From the NCBI RefSeq assembly GCF_005497185.1, contig NZ_RJTN01000003.1:62001-126000 (forward strand): a stretch of 64,000 nucleotides of DNA, in the 5' to 3' direction. Below, piece by piece: positions 63,351 through 64,000 of this stretch (position 1 is the first letter of the stretch; every line of letters begins with the position of its first letter). The stretch comes from Pectobacterium polonicum. Lineage in GTDB: Bacteria; Pseudomonadota; Gammaproteobacteria; Enterobacterales; Enterobacteriaceae. Under the pieces are notes generated by a model. It searched no databases and had not been told where the DNA came from. It saw only the letters and a list, made by a program, of their open reading frames with translations. The translations under genes and the position numbers were made by a program.

Positions 63351-64000
63351 TTACTTCTTCTTCGCTTTCGGGTTCGGCAGGTCGGTGATGCTGCCTTCAA
63401 AGATTTCAGCAGCCAGACCAACAGACTCATGCAGCGTTGGGTGCGCATGGATAGTCAGTGCGATATCTTCTGCATCGCAGCCCATTTCGATCGCCAGACC
63501 GATTTCGCCTAACAGTTCACCACCGTTAGTCCCGACAATTGCACCACCAATAACACGGTGAGTTTCTTTGTCGAAAATCAGCTTGGTCATACCGTCAGCG
63601 CAGTCAGACGCGATAGCACGGCCAGATGCCGCCCATGGGAAGGTCGCGGTTTCGTAGCTGATGCCTTTCTCTTTCGCTTCTTTCTCGGTCAGACCCACCC
63701 ACGCCACTTCTGGTTCGGTATAGGCGATAGAAGGAATCACTTTCGGATCGAAGTAGTGTTTCTTACCGGAGATCACTTCAGCAGCAACGTGGCCTTCATG
63801 CACGCCTTTGTGCGCCAGCATCGGCTGACCGACGATGTCGCCGATCGCATAGATGTGTGGCACGTTGGTACGCATTTGCTTATCAACGTGGATGAAACCG
63901 CGATCGTCAACTTCCACACCCGCTTTGCCCGCATCCAGGTTTTTACCGTTCGGTACACGACCGATAGCAACCAGAACCGCATCGTAACGCTGTGGTTCAG
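63351..64000 (-). CDS. lpdA: Dihydrolipoyl dehydrogenase LpdA (3' part)
   Basis: The reading frame continues past the window end, so only the C-terminal 216 or so residues are seen. They include GRVPNGKNLDAGKAGVEVDD, the FAD site THIYAIGDIVGQPMLAHKG-type region and the dimer-interface His-Glu pair HAHPTLHES. LpdA is the E3 flavoprotein of pyruvate and 2-oxoglutarate dehydrogenase complexes and the glycine cleavage system. Its end lies about 12.6 kb from acnB here, versus much closer in E. coli, so the accessory genes between are inserted relative to that species. Confidence 0.95.
   Translation of the reverse strand, partial: EPQRYDAVLVAIGRVPNGKNLDAGKAGVEVDDRGFIHVDKQMRTNVPHIYAIGDIVGQPMLAHKGVHEGHVAAEVISGKKHYFDPKVIPSIAYTEPEVAWVGLTEKEAKEKGISYETATFPWAASGRAIASDCADGMTKLIFDKETHRVIGGAIVGTNGGELLGEIGLAIEMGCDAEDIALTIHAHPTLHESVGLAAEIFEGSITDLPNPKAKKK

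Noticed and set aside
1-64000. tRNA genes, rRNA genes, CRISPR arrays, integrases or prophage genes
   Set aside because: None was recognisable on either strand.

Overview
This 64-kb window looks like a chromosomal segment of a soft-rot enterobacterium, most likely Pectobacterium. The evidence is an lpdA / acnB / yacL backbone in the usual enterobacterial order, an ERIC-type repeat, enterobacterial promoter and terminator styles, and plant-associated sugar utilisation loci. No rRNA, tRNA, CRISPR array, phage or intact insertion sequence was recognised.

Layout. (1) 1-2022: end of a zinc/manganese-type ABC importer (ATPase fragment, permease, periplasmic binding protein). (2) 2139-19522: a complete extended tellurium-resistance (Ter) island. 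Leftward run a signalling module (terW, two small TerY vWA proteins, TerX, a third vWA protein with a zinc ribbon, a PP2C phosphatase and a kinase) and a tightly overlapping five-gene biosynthesis-like module (ATP-grasp, two phosphoribosyltransferase-like proteins, HAD phosphatase, CitE-like lyase). Rightward runs terZABCDE. (3) 19567-29875: a HAD phosphatase followed by a sugar-acid catabolic locus. A DeoR regulator, PdxA2-like dehydrogenase and DUF1537 kinase face an iron alcohol dehydrogenase, DapA-family aldolase, sodium symporter, cytoplasmic sialidase-like propeller protein, YhcH-family protein and SDR. The substrate is not known. (4) 30406-34765: a glycyl radical enzyme whose catalytic residues match choline trimethylamine-lyase (CutC) at a constant offset, its activase CutD and two small multidrug resistance proteins, behind a putative FNR site; no microcompartment genes lie in the window. 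(5) 34770-42714: a leftward allose/allulose-type operon (DeoR regulator, binding protein, ATPase, two permeases, AlsE epimerase, ROK kinase, PfkB kinase) with a perfect CRP half-site pair upstream. (6) 43286-47521: a LacI-family regulator with a duplicated DNA-binding domain, next to an ascorbate-type PTS (EIIA, EIIB, EIIC) and fructose-6-phosphate aldolase. (7) 47585-50723: yacL and acnB. (8) 51167-63187: accessory genes between acnB and lpdA: a DUF3060 protein, an RtcB-family RNA ligase, an ArsR-type regulator, a catecholate siderophore receptor and AraC regulator, an MmgE/PrpD protein, a lipoprotein, an exported alpha/beta hydrolase and an unknown protein. (9) 63351-64000: the 3' part of lpdA.

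Together the window is a mosaic of stress response, carbon scavenging (three sugar or sugar-acid loci with CRP-like sites), anaerobic choline cleavage and iron/metal acquisition set into core central metabolism. The items most worth follow-up are the CutCD-SMR cluster without nearby microcompartment genes, the uncharacterised sugar-acid/sialidase-like locus, the double-HTH LacI regulator with its PTS-aldolase operon, and shared features of the Ter proteins (polyproline tails, glycine-rich insertions, palindromic promoter motifs). All names come from reading motifs and remembered families, without database searches.
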